From the NCBI RefSeq assembly GCF_002163755.1, contig NZ_CP015863.1:2232001-2296000 (forward strand): 64,000 nucleotides of DNA. The letters run 5' to 3'. The notes under the pieces are model-generated. The model made no database searches. It was not told the origin of the DNA and saw nothing but the letters and a program-made list of their open reading frames with translations. Below, in pieces: positions 46,682 through 54,712 of this stretch (position 1 is the stretch's first letter; each line of letters opens with the position of its first letter). The translations under genes and the position numbers were made by a program. The stretch is from Vibrio campbellii CAIM 519 = NBRC 15631 = ATCC 25920 (GTDB lineage Bacteria; Pseudomonadota; Gammaproteobacteria; Enterobacterales; Vibrionaceae).

Positions 46682-46815
46682 GGAACACCTTTCCAAACAC
46701 GGGAGGCATAATCATTTCCAATTATGCCCTTGTGACAGTATGTCACTGGCTCAAGACGCCTATCCTTGGACTTAGCATAGTGAGCTCGGAGTTATGGCAA
46801 CCAGAGGAGATAACC
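46682..46815 (-). promoter_or_regulatory. candidate molybdenum-cofactor (Moco) riboswitch upstream of moaA
   Basis: Reading toward moaA: ACTCCGAGCTCAC, a GTGACA-TAC-TGTCAC hairpin, a GGCATAAT/ATTATGCC hairpin, then GCCTCCCGTG and GGAAAGGTGTTCC right before the GTG start. The GCCTCC and GGAAAGGTG elements next to the start match what I remember of the Moco RNA motif found upstream of moaA in gammaproteobacteria. The structure has not been folded computationally. Confidence 0.6.
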
Positions 46816-46978
46816 CCCTGATAGCTTTGCCGTGTAAAATACTTAATATTTGTAATGGAATCCAGACTTGAGTGATAAAAAACTCTCTGGAAACACAATT
46901 TACCGCTTAGTGAGTACCTCTTTGGCACTCATTAAGTTAAATTGTAGGCGTTTTTTACAAGATTATTAGAAGAACGTA

Positions 46979-47872
46979 ATGAATATCTACACCGATAAGA
47001 AAGTGGTCGCAGTTGGCGGTGGTCACGGTTTGGGTCGTATGTTAGCGGCATTAAAAGATTTTGGCGGCAATGCAACTGGCATTGTTGCGACAACAGATAA
47101 TGGCGGTTCTACGGGCCGTATTCGTCATTGTCAGGGTGGTATTGCTTGGGGTGATACTCGTAACTGTATCAACCAGTTAATTACCGAACCATCAATCAGC
47201 TCGATGATGTTTGAGTACCGATTTAAAGGTACTGGCGAGTTAGATGGACACAACCTAGGTAATTTGATGCTGACGGCATTGGACAACCTGTCGGTACGAC
47301 CACTAGATGCGATCAACCTTATTCGCAATATGCTGAAGGTCGACGTAAACATTCTGCCTATGTCTGAGCACCCTTCCGACCTAACGGCTCTATCAGTAGA
47401 TGGGCAGTGGGTCACAGGTGAAACCAATGTGGATGAAATGGAAACCGATCTGCGTCGTCTTGATCTGTCACCGGAAGTCCCTGCAACCAAAGAAGCAGTT
47501 ACGACGCTTTCAGAAGCAGATGTCATCATTCTTGGTCCGGGAAGCTTCTTAACGAGCATCATGCCGCCGCTATTGCTGCCTGAAATTGGTAAAGCGATTG
47601 CTGCTAACCAAAAGGCGAAAGTCATCTTTGTGGCAAACTTGAGCCCAGAGTATGGCCCTGCTGGCCGTATGACGATGAAGCAAAAGCTTGAATGGTGTGA
47701 GCGTGCGTGCCAAGGCCGTAAGATCGATGTGGTACTGGCTGAAGAGACCGAGCAAGAAGTGCTGGATAACTGGAACGTAGTCACGGAGTCATTGGCTTCA
47801 ACGAACCGTGATTGGCGCCACGACCGAGACAAACTAAAGCTCGCGATTGAAAATCAATTACTGTCTGACTAG
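46979..47872 (+). CDS. ybhK: YvcK/YbhK-like protein (CofD-like fold)
   Basis: UPF0052/CofD-like protein, 297 residues. GGGHGLGRMLAALKDF, TTDNGGSTGRIR and GDTRNCINQL are the fold's binding motifs. In Bacillus, YvcK acts in carbon metabolism and cell-wall homeostasis and binds UDP-sugars; the role in Vibrio is not settled. Divergent from moaA, as ybhK is in E. coli. Confidence 0.92.
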   Translation: MNIYTDKKVVAVGGGHGLGRMLAALKDFGGNATGIVATTDNGGSTGRIRHCQGGIAWGDTRNCINQLITEPSISSMMFEYRFKGTGELDGHNLGNLMLTALDNLSVRPLDAINLIRNMLKVDVNILPMSEHPSDLTALSVDGQWVTGETNVDEMETDLRRLDLSPEVPATKEAVTTLSEADVIILGPGSFLTSIMPPLLLPEIGKAIAANQKAKVIFVANLSPEYGPAGRMTMKQKLEWCERACQGRKIDVVLAEETEQEVLDNWNVVTESLASTNRDWRHDRDKLKLAIENQLLSD

Positions 47873-47923
47873 ACGAAAAGCATTGAGAAAGCGGCTTTGA
47901 TTCGGAGCAAACTCCCTAAACAA

Positions 47924-47952
47924 AAAAGCCTTTCCACACCGGAAGGGCTTTG
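47924..47952. terminator. convergent terminator (ybhK/luxU)
   Basis: AAAGCCTTTCC-ACACC-GGAAGGGCTTT between converging ybhK and luxU. Confidence 0.9.
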
Positions 47953-47988
47953 TGTTTTTGCGTTACGCTTAATGTCTTGCGCGAAACG

Positions 47989-48333
47989 TTAGTTTGTCCA
48001 AGAACGGTAGGCGACAAGAGTGATATGAAGTAAATCGAGCATTTCGCTCGTCTCCATCCCCTGCTCTTGCAATTGATTCGCTTTTGCTTTCTTGTCGATG
48101 GCAATCGCTAGTTCACACAATCGATCTGCGCCAAAGCTTGCAGCACTGCTTTTCAATGCATGGCTGATCTCTTTTAAATACAACAGCTGCTCTGAGCCCT
48201 GAAGTTCAGTTAAAGTGCCAATGTAGGAGCCCATTTCCCCAAGAAAAATATCAAGCAAAACAGGAACATTATCGCTGCCAATTTCCGCAGACAGTTCTTC
48301 AATTTTTTGCTGATTTAATACGTCCGTATTCAT
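47989..48333 (-). CDS. luxU: quorum-sensing phosphorelay protein LuxU
   Basis: Hpt-domain phosphotransferase, 114 residues, that carries phosphate from LuxQ/LuxN/CqsS-type sensors to LuxO. The phospho-accepting His is His58 in ISHALKSSAASFG. Overlaps the luxO stop by four bases (ATGA), so it is translationally coupled. Confidence 0.96.
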   Translation of the reverse strand: MNTDVLNQQKIEELSAEIGSDNVPVLLDIFLGEMGSYIGTLTELQGSEQLLYLKEISHALKSSAASFGADRLCELAIAIDKKAKANQLQEQGMETSEMLDLLHITLVAYRSWTN

Positions 48334-49733
48334 ACGTTTTGTTTTTCGTCCTTGCTATTCCAAGCTTGCAACTTGCGATAAATCGTTGATGGGCTAACAT
48401 CCAAATAGCCAGCAGCGCGTGGAATGTTGCCTTCACACGCTTGAATTGCCTGCTCGATGGCCATTTTCTCTGTCATCCAAAGCGGCATAATATCTGACAC
48501 CGTCATAATGTCAGGTTCAATAAATTTTGCTACCGATTGGCGCACAACAGGCTGATTCAGTGGTGGCGGTAACATATCCAGCGTGATCTCTTTGCCATTG
48601 TTCAGTACCACGATATTACGTAATACGTTTTGCAATTGGCGAACGTTACCCGGCCATTCGTAGCTGTTGAATCTTTCAATCACGTCTTGTGCGAAACGGA
48701 CGAAACTCTTGCCTTCCTCATGAGACATATAACCAAGCAGCGAGTATGCAATTTCAATAACATCTTCACCACGCTCACGCAGCGGCGGAAGGTGCAAAGG
48801 AATCACGTACAAACGGTAATACAAGTCTTCACGGAAACGGCCTTCTTGCACTTCTTTCCAAGGGTCTCGGTTAGTTGCACACACAAAGCGTACATCCACG
48901 CTCTTCATTTTAGAAGAACCGACTTTTTGGAATGTACCCGTTTGGATAAAGCGCAATAGCTTAGTTTGAAGATCCAAGTCCATTTCACAGAGCTCATCAA
49001 GGAACAACGTGCCGCCATCAGCAAGCTCTGCCGCACCTTGTCGGTCATTCGCAGCACCAGTAAACGCACCTTTTACGTGACCAAACAGCTCACTTTCAAT
49101 AAGGTCTTTCGGGATTGCCGCACAGTTGATGGCGATAAACGGCTTATCACCACGTTTGCTTGCTGCGTGAATCGCTTCGGCACACACTTCTTTACCCGTA
49201 CCACTTTCACCCGTGATGAAAATACTCGCTTTACTGCTTGCTGCCGAGTCAATGGTACGGTAAACCTGCTGCATCGTTTGGCTACTGCCGATGAAGCCTT
49301 GGTAATTTTGGTTACCAGGGTTGTCAGCTTCATTCTTTAATTTGGTTGCTTTGCGGATCGCATTATTCACCGTGACACGTAAACGGTCTGCTTCACATGG
49401 TTTGATTAGGAAGTCTTGAGAACCGTGACGCATCGCCTCTACCGCAGTATCGATAGAGCCATGGGCTTTCATGAAGATGATTGGCACGTCTGGATGGCTT
49501 TTCTTCACCGCGTGCAATACGTCCATCCCCGTCATATCAGGTAGACGAAGATCGAGCAGAATAAGATCAGGAATGCGATGGTTCAGGCTTTCAATGGCGT
49601 CTCTGCCTGTTCCAACAATATTGATATCGATGCCAAGTGGCGTGAGGTAAGAACGGTAAAGTGCCGCAACGGATGCGGTGTCTTCTACCATTAGTAGATA
49701 ACGAGACTTTTGACCTTCTGTTATTTGTTGCAT
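48330..49733 (-). CDS. luxO: quorum-sensing sigma-54 response regulator LuxO
   Basis: At low cell density phosphorylated LuxO activates the qrr small-RNA genes. 467 residues: receiver domain (about 10-130), AAA+ domain with GESGTGKE and GAFTGA loop, and a C-terminal HTH (AAGYLDVSPSTIYRKL). An internal ATG (MVEDTASVAALY) is the start used in older numbering, which places the phospho-Asp at 47. Oddity: the conserved receiver Thr/Ser 28 residues after it is Lys (IIFMKAHGS, codon AAA), while the later conserved Lys (LIKPC) is normal. Confidence 0.96.
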   Translation of the reverse strand: MQQITEGQKSRYLLMVEDTASVAALYRSYLTPLGIDINIVGTGRDAIESLNHRIPDLILLDLRLPDMTGMDVLHAVKKSHPDVPIIFMKAHGSIDTAVEAMRHGSQDFLIKPCEADRLRVTVNNAIRKATKLKNEADNPGNQNYQGFIGSSQTMQQVYRTIDSAASSKASIFITGESGTGKEVCAEAIHAASKRGDKPFIAINCAAIPKDLIESELFGHVKGAFTGAANDRQGAAELADGGTLFLDELCEMDLDLQTKLLRFIQTGTFQKVGSSKMKSVDVRFVCATNRDPWKEVQEGRFREDLYYRLYVIPLHLPPLRERGEDVIEIAYSLLGYMSHEEGKSFVRFAQDVIERFNSYEWPGNVRQLQNVLRNIVVLNNGKEITLDMLPPPLNQPVVRQSVAKFIEPDIMTVSDIMPLWMTEKMAIEQAIQACEGNIPRAAGYLDVSPSTIYRKLQAWNSKDEKQNV

Positions 49734-49781
49734 AGCCTAGCCGATTTTTCGTTGTGTTTTAAATAATAATCGCATTACGCT

Positions 49782-49794
49782 TTGCATTTTGCAA
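49782..49794 (+). promoter_or_regulatory. LuxO-binding site upstream of qrr1
   Basis: TTGCA-TTT-TGCAA is a perfect match to the TTGCA-N3-TGCAA site reported for LuxO. It lies about 65 bases before the -24 element of qrr1, a typical enhancer position for sigma-54. Confidence 0.85.
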
Positions 49795-49858
49795 ATAATC
49801 ATTTGTTAGACTCTGGGTATTCTAAACAAAGTAAACCGAATATCAACAGGTTAAATTA

Positions 49859-49875
49859 TGGCACAAACCATGCTG
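49859..49875 (+). promoter_or_regulatory. sigma-54 promoter of qrr1
   Basis: TGGCAC-AAACC-ATGCT has the -24 GG and -12 GC of a sigma-54 promoter with the right spacing, ending about ten bases before the RNA start. Confidence 0.8.
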
Positions 49876-49884
49876 TATGCCTTT

Positions 49885-49980
49885 TGACCCCTCGGGTCAC
49901 CTAGCCAACTGACGTTGTTAGTGAACGACATGTTCACAGAACGAGCCAATAGATCCGACTGCCTATTGGCTTCTTTTTTT
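49885..49980 (+). ncRNA. qrr1: quorum regulatory RNA Qrr1
   Basis: About 96 nucleotides. TGACCC-CTC-GGGTCA first hairpin, then the conserved Qrr core CACCTAGCCAACTGACGTTG that pairs with luxR/opaR-type and other mRNAs with Hfq, a GTGAAC/GTTCAC stem, and the final GCCAATAG-CTATTGGC terminator hairpin with a T run. The divergent position next to luxO is the standard place of qrr1 in Vibrio. Confidence 0.95.
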
Positions 49981-50076
49981 GTCTGCAGATTTGGAAACGG
50001 GACATGCCCGAGCTATGGTCGTAAACACAGTCACTCGGGCAGTAGATCTGGCAATGAAATTACGCTTAGAGAAGAA

Positions 50077-52107
50077 TTAACTGTTCGCGATAAATTGAGC
50101 GCGCAGCTTTTCAATCTCGTCACGTTTCTGGGCCGCCAATTCAAATTCAAGATCTTGAGCGTGTTGGTACATCGCCGCTTCCAAACGACTGATCTCTTTC
50201 TCCAACTGTTGTGGAGACATGATCTCGTAAGTCTGAGAAGGCTCTGCCACTTTCGATAGCGGTACTTGCTTAGTATTACGCTGACGCTTAGATTTGGTGA
50301 TATCCCCCAACTCCATGATGTCTTTAATATTTCGCTTCAAGGCTTGGGGCTCAATACCCATCTCTGCGTTATACGCTTTTTGCTTCTCTCGACGACGATC
50401 AGTTTCGTCCATCGCTTTCTTCATCGACTTAGTGATCGAATCTGCGTAAAGAATCGCTTTACCTTTGATGTTACGAGCCGCACGACCAATGGTCTGAATC
50501 AATGAACGCTCTGAACGCAAGAAGCCTTCTTTATCTGCATCCAAGATTGCCACCAGCGACACTTCTGGCATATCGAGGCCTTCTCGCAATAAGTTGATCC
50601 CAACCAACACATCAAATTCACCCAAACGAAGGTCGCGAATGATTTCTACACGCTCAACCGTATCAATGTCTGAGTGAAGGTAACGAACTTTCACATCGTG
50701 CTCGTGCAGATATTCGGTTAAGTCTTCTGCCATACGCTTGGTTAGCGTCGTCACAAGAACACGCTCGTCTTGCGCTGCGCGAATTCGAATCTCAGACAAC
50801 AGATCATCAACCTGAGTAGCAACTGGGCGAACTTCTAATTCCGGATCGAGCAGACCCGTTGGACGCACAACCTGGTCCGCAATCTCATCGGCTGACTTCT
50901 CAAGTTCGTAGTTACCCGGCGTTGCAGAAACAAATATTGTCTGTGGAGAAATCGCCTCGAACTCTTCGAACTTCATTGGGCGGTTATCCAATGCAGAAGG
51001 CAAACGGAAACCAAACTCCACCAGCGTCTCTTTACGTGAGCGGTCACCTTTATACATCGCGCCAATTTGCGGTACGGTAACGTGTGATTCGTCGATGATC
51101 AGCAAGCCATCGTGAGGTAAGTAGTCAAATAGCGTTGGTGGCGGCTCCCCCTCCGCTCGTCCACTTAAGTAACGAGAGTAGTTTTCGATACCGGAACAGA
51201 AACCCAGCTCGTTCATCATCTCAATGTCAAATTGAGTGCGCTGGCTGATACGTTGCTCTTCTAGGAGTTTGTTGTTGTCTAACAGCTGCTTCTTACGCAC
51301 TTCAAGCTCGTCTTTAATGCTTTCAATGGCATCAAGAATACGCTCACGTGGCGTGACATAGTGCGTCTTTGGGTAAATCGTATAACGCGGCAGGTCTCGC
51401 TGTTTGACCACACCAGTCAATGGGTCAAATACGCTGATACAGTCGACTTCATCGTCAAACATCTCTACGCGCACGGCGTCTTGGTCTGATTCCGCCGGGA
51501 AGATGTCAATCACTTCACCACGCACACGGAACTGGCCACGCTCAAACGCAACATCGTTACGTGAATATTGAAGTTCTGCAAGACGACGCAGCATGTCGCG
51601 CTGATCAATCACATCACCGCGGCGCAAGTGAAGCATCATTTGTAGGTACGACTCTGGGTCACCCAAGCCATAAATGGCCGAAACCGACGCAACAATGATT
51701 GCATCTTTGCGTTCCAATAATGCTTTTGTTGCCGATAAACGCATCTGCTCTATGTGAGCATTCACCGACGCGTCTTTTTCGATAAAGGTATCCGTCGTTG
51801 GCACGTAAGCTTCGGGTTGATAGTAATCGTAGTAAGAAACGAAGTATTCAACGGCATTATTTGGGAAGAAGGCTTTCATCTCACCGTACAGTTGCGCGGC
51901 AAGTGTTTTGTTTGGCGCGAGAAGAATCGCCGGACGCTGCGCTTCTGCAATTACGTTTGCCAGTGTGAATGTTTTACCCGAGCCGGTTACACCCAACAGA
52001 GTCTGATGGGCAAGGCCTGCGTCTAAACCCTCTAATAACTGTTTGATGGCGGTTGGCTGATCACCGGATGGTTGATATTCAGAGACCAGTTCATAAACTT
52101 TACTCAT
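50077..52107 (-). CDS. uvrB: excinuclease ABC subunit UvrB
   Basis: Damage-verifying helicase of nucleotide excision repair. 676 residues from MSKVYELVSEYQPSGDQP (the frame opens four codons earlier). Walker A GVTGSGKTFT, damage-probing hairpin YYDYYQPEAYVP, helicase motifs LIIDESH and QTIGRAARN, and a C-terminal UVR domain (about 635-670) for UvrC binding. Its upstream region has an SOS-box-like dyad and DnaA-box-like sequences. Confidence 0.97.
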   Translation of the reverse strand: MSKVYELVSEYQPSGDQPTAIKQLLEGLDAGLAHQTLLGVTGSGKTFTLANVIAEAQRPAILLAPNKTLAAQLYGEMKAFFPNNAVEYFVSYYDYYQPEAYVPTTDTFIEKDASVNAHIEQMRLSATKALLERKDAIIVASVSAIYGLGDPESYLQMMLHLRRGDVIDQRDMLRRLAELQYSRNDVAFERGQFRVRGEVIDIFPAESDQDAVRVEMFDDEVDCISVFDPLTGVVKQRDLPRYTIYPKTHYVTPRERILDAIESIKDELEVRKKQLLDNNKLLEEQRISQRTQFDIEMMNELGFCSGIENYSRYLSGRAEGEPPPTLFDYLPHDGLLIIDESHVTVPQIGAMYKGDRSRKETLVEFGFRLPSALDNRPMKFEEFEAISPQTIFVSATPGNYELEKSADEIADQVVRPTGLLDPELEVRPVATQVDDLLSEIRIRAAQDERVLVTTLTKRMAEDLTEYLHEHDVKVRYLHSDIDTVERVEIIRDLRLGEFDVLVGINLLREGLDMPEVSLVAILDADKEGFLRSERSLIQTIGRAARNIKGKAILYADSITKSMKKAMDETDRRREKQKAYNAEMGIEPQALKRNIKDIMELGDITKSKRQRNTKQVPLSKVAEPSQTYEIMSPQQLEKEISRLEAAMYQHAQDLEFELAAQKRDEIEKLRAQFIANS

Positions 52108-52135
52108 ACCCTTCCTCAAATTTTCTGCAATTTGG

Positions 52136-52151
52136 CTGTATATATATACAC
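52136..52151 (-). promoter_or_regulatory. LexA (SOS) box upstream of uvrB
   Basis: CTGT-ATATATAT-ACAC matches CTGT-N8-ACAG with one mismatch and the classic alternating TA core. It ends about 30 bases upstream of the uvrB start. In E. coli uvrB is LexA-controlled. Confidence 0.75.
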
Positions 52152-52340
52152 CTTATTAGATGAAATCTACGTCTATTTTAGATTTATAGCTCATTACGAT
52201 TAATTTTTGCGCTTTCTCTATTTTGGTCTAGCCTTAGTTTGGTGACTCTGTTATAGTCTTCCGCCCTGCTTGATGAAGCTTCCCAGATCATCTAAATTCA
52301 GTTTCCACAACTTTTCCCCAAAAATAGCCAATATTATCCT

Positions 52341-52526
52341 TTATCCCCAGAAGGCTGAATCTTATCCACTTTGCGCAATTCTGAGTTAATTTAAATAAAA
52401 TACTGTTTTATCTGATTATTCATTGCATATTTCTGCTTAAAAACTCAAACAAAAGCAATTCAGTTGCATATAAAAGATCTTTACTCAGATCTCATCAACA
52501 CAGTTATCCACAATTTTAGTGGATAA
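52341..52526. promoter_or_regulatory. cluster of DnaA-box-like sequences upstream of uvrB
   Basis: TTATCCACA (52504-52512) is a perfect DnaA box. TTATCCACT occurs at 52362-52370 and, inverted, at 52518-52526; TTATCCCCA occurs at 52341-52349. Each of these three differs from consensus at one base. E. coli uvrB also has a DnaA site in its control region. Confidence 0.6.
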
Positions 52527-52666
52527 GTAACTCTAGCCCTTTACTGGCAAGGACTACAAAAAAGTAAAGAATAAAATGCATGTTTTTTTGCTAAAAATGT
52601 GTTTTTTGGGTGTTGACAGAATTAGGGCTGCTCGGTAAGATTCGACCCGCTTTCACGCAAAGCAAT

Positions 52667-52742
52667 TCCTCCTTAGCTCAGTTGGTAGAGCGACGGACTG
52701 TTAATCCGCAGGTCGCTGGTTCGAGCCCAGCAGGAGGAGCCA
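52667..52742 (+). tRNA. tRNA-Asn (GTT)
   Basis: 76 bases including CCA. Acceptor stem TCCTCCT/AGGAGGA, D-arm with TTAGCTCAGTTGGTAGAGC, anticodon GTT in CTGTTAATC, and T-arm GGTTCGAGCCC. Asn tRNA genes are common island insertion sites; the toxin region begins about 170 bases downstream. Confidence 0.97.
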
Positions 52743-52749
52743 AATTTAG

Positions 52750-52778
52750 AAAAGCCGCATCACTCGATGCGGCTTTTT
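52750..52778 (+). terminator. tRNA-Asn terminator
   Basis: AAAGCCGCATC-ACTC-GATGCGGCTTT followed by T residues, directly after the tRNA. Confidence 0.9.
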
Positions 52779-52819
52779 GCGTTTTAATTTTTCGATTTGT
52801 TCATCGCTAGATGTTGATC

Positions 52820-52848
52820 AAAAAAGCCACGGATAAATCCGTGGCTTA
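52820..52848 (-). terminator. terminator of small secreted protein operon
   Basis: TAAGCCACGGAT-TT-ATCCGTGGCTT followed by T residues on the minus strand, downstream of the gene ending at 52918. Confidence 0.8.
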
Positions 52849-52917
52849 GTTAGGCTTTAAAGCTATCAGTTACTCGTCAAAATGCGTTAACTCCAAATAG
52901 AGTCAATTCATTTACGA

Positions 52918-53358
52918 TTAAAGTCGACGAGCAATCGTATCCATTAGAACTGCGGCAACTTTATCATCACCAGCTTCATCACCTTTACTGTAGGTGTTGA
53001 TCTGACGCTTTGATGAGTCGTGGATATTAGTAATCGCTACCACTTCCCTCTCGATACCAAATCCAACTAGCTTAATCATTAACTCTTTATTTTTAAAAGA
53101 ATCGCCAACGATCACGATAGAGTTAAAATCTTTAAGTAACTCTTTGGTCAAATCTTCAACTTGAATATCATTACTATTAATGAAAAAGATATCCGCAGAC
53201 TTCGAAGAGCTTCGCTCTCCAGCAGACTTAAGTTGGATTTGCTTCATCTCATTGAAAACACCATTATCTTGGGTTCCAATCGTAGATAGGCTTGCAGCAT
53301 GAGAAGCCAAAGACAATAACAGTGTACTTGCAAAAATAGTACTTTTAACAAAATTCAT
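52918..53358 (-). CDS. small secreted partner of pore-forming-toxin-like protein (module A)
   Basis: 146 residues, function unknown. A signal peptide (MNFVKSTIFASTLLLSLASH) probably ends near HAA-SLS, giving a mature protein of about 125 residues. The core FNSIVIVGDS...MIKLVGFGIERE...NIHDSSK...INTYSKG matches in order and spacing a similar core in the small protein at 57172 (YDSLLLVGG, LTLFGFSV, NINGPEQ, IKIKRYAP), so I think they are paralogues. It follows the toxin-like gene by 19 bases, with a terminator after it. A chaperone-like role (compare VvhB beside VvhA in V. vulnificus) is only a suggestion from context. Confidence 0.7.
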   Translation of the reverse strand: MNFVKSTIFASTLLLSLASHAASLSTIGTQDNGVFNEMKQIQLKSAGERSSSKSADIFFINSNDIQVEDLTKELLKDFNSIVIVGDSFKNKELMIKLVGFGIEREVVAITNIHDSSKRQINTYSKGDEAGDDKVAAVLMDTIARRL

Positions 53359-53377
53359 TCTCTTTACCCTCTAATAA

Positions 53378-54712
53378 TTAAAGAATTGTTTCTTTCATAA
53401 CGCGGAAGGTTTGACCCTTGTCATCAACAATACAATCGGTATCTATCGTAATGCCGTAGTTAGATTCTCTTTGGTACAACTTCGACTCGTTCTCATTAAT
53501 TGTCCAGTTGTCACCATAAGTATTAAGGTAGGCACGCGAAACGGTGACGGCGTTACCAAAGACAAGCTTTTGATCTTGGCAAGTATTCCAATCAGAAGTG
53601 TAGTTTTCCTGCCACGTCTCATAACTCTTTAGATCGTAAACTCGGTAAAGGTCTTCCCCCCAGATTTCGGCAGCATTCTTTACATGCCAAAATTCTGAAG
53701 ATGGATTATCTGCATAATAACCAGCTTCTCCCACAGCTCTTGTATTAATAGTCTGGACAACCGAGTGGCCAATATCATTACCTTCATCAACTGAGGTGTA
53801 ATTCAACATACTGTGTGTCTGGCTACTCTCTTTAGTTTGGCTAAAACCAAAGCCAACACTCAGACCAGCAGACGGACCGTCTGATTTGCTCGCTTCAAAA
53901 GTACCAGTAATATCAAAGCTAAAAGATGTACTCTCAGCGAGAGAAATCTCCTTATTCACATTGCTCGAGCTTGGAAAGCTTTGCTGATTCACAAAAAGAT
54001 TTCCATAACGGTTTTGAGGAAGACAGTAGTCGTTACCTTTATCGTTTTCACACTCTTCAGCCAAATATTTCCAAGTTAGCCTTGATTGCTCTTCAACATC
54101 ATTTGGCGCTTCATTAACTGCTTTTTTACGAGCGAATCTGTAAGCATTTTCGCCAGACATAAAGTTAAATTGAGAGTTTCCATGGAACATCTGACCCATG
54201 TAGCCTTCTCCGTACCAAAAGTGCGGAGCAACTTTTTCATCTACCCATTCAAAGTAGTAGCCACCGTCAGCAAGGGTTTGGCGAGTCACATTCATGCTGC
54301 CATCAACCGCCATGATATAGTTCGTCTTGTTTGACTGAGAAAACATCAACAGATCAATAGTTCGTGCGACATCAATCTGTTCACGAATTTTATAGTCTTC
54401 CTCACCATAGTGATACGCGCCATTCTGAGAAGTGATGATAAATTGCTCTTCAATTTGACCATCTTCTATTCTTGCATGCTGACAAAGATTCGAAATTTTT
54501 CCCGGTAATTCCTGTTGTTCTAAATGATTGTTAATGTACGCTACTTTGGCGTTGAATATGTCACATGCTGTCGCCGGATCGTCGTAAGCAACATATTCAT
54601 CAGCTCCCTTAAAGTAAGCATCATCAATTCCTGGGATAGGAGATGCATGAGCGTAACCCGATAACATAGAGACTGTTATCAAGCTCAGGCTGAAACTTTT
54701 TATTTTCATCAT
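53378..54712 (-). CDS. secreted leukocidin/cytolysin-like pore-forming toxin candidate (module A)
   Basis: 444 residues with a signal peptide ending SGYAHA before SPIPG. The middle (about 255-300) has SFSFDITGTFEASKSDGPSAG and LSVGFGFSQTKESSQTH, a Ser/Thr/Gly-rich alternating stretch resembling the prestem/stem of leukocidin-family beta-barrel toxins; the V. cholerae cytolysin has a similar GP-A-S motif there. The next part (WQENYTSDWNTCQD) has a counterpart in the protein at 55665 (WQETMTADNCRNG), so the two appear homologous. The family call rests on pattern recognition. Heads a two-gene operon with the small partner. Confidence 0.55.
   Translation of the reverse strand: MMKIKSFSLSLITVSMLSGYAHASPIPGIDDAYFKGADEYVAYDDPATACDIFNAKVAYINNHLEQQELPGKISNLCQHARIEDGQIEEQFIITSQNGAYHYGEEDYKIREQIDVARTIDLLMFSQSNKTNYIMAVDGSMNVTRQTLADGGYYFEWVDEKVAPHFWYGEGYMGQMFHGNSQFNFMSGENAYRFARKKAVNEAPNDVEEQSRLTWKYLAEECENDKGNDYCLPQNRYGNLFVNQQSFPSSSNVNKEISLAESTSFSFDITGTFEASKSDGPSAGLSVGFGFSQTKESSQTHSMLNYTSVDEGNDIGHSVVQTINTRAVGEAGYYADNPSSEFWHVKNAAEIWGEDLYRVYDLKSYETWQENYTSDWNTCQDQKLVFGNAVTVSRAYLNTYGDNWTINENESKLYQRESNYGITIDTDCIVDDKGQTFRVMKETIL

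Noticed and set aside
47131..47832. 233-codon minus-strand frame opposite ybhK
   Set aside because: Antisense to a well-supported gene; Ser/Arg-rich composition typical of shadow frames.
52667..52742. tRNA-Asn as an active attachment site for a mobile island
   Set aside because: I found no integrase gene and no repeated tRNA 3' end on the other side of the toxin region; kept only as a weak boundary hint.
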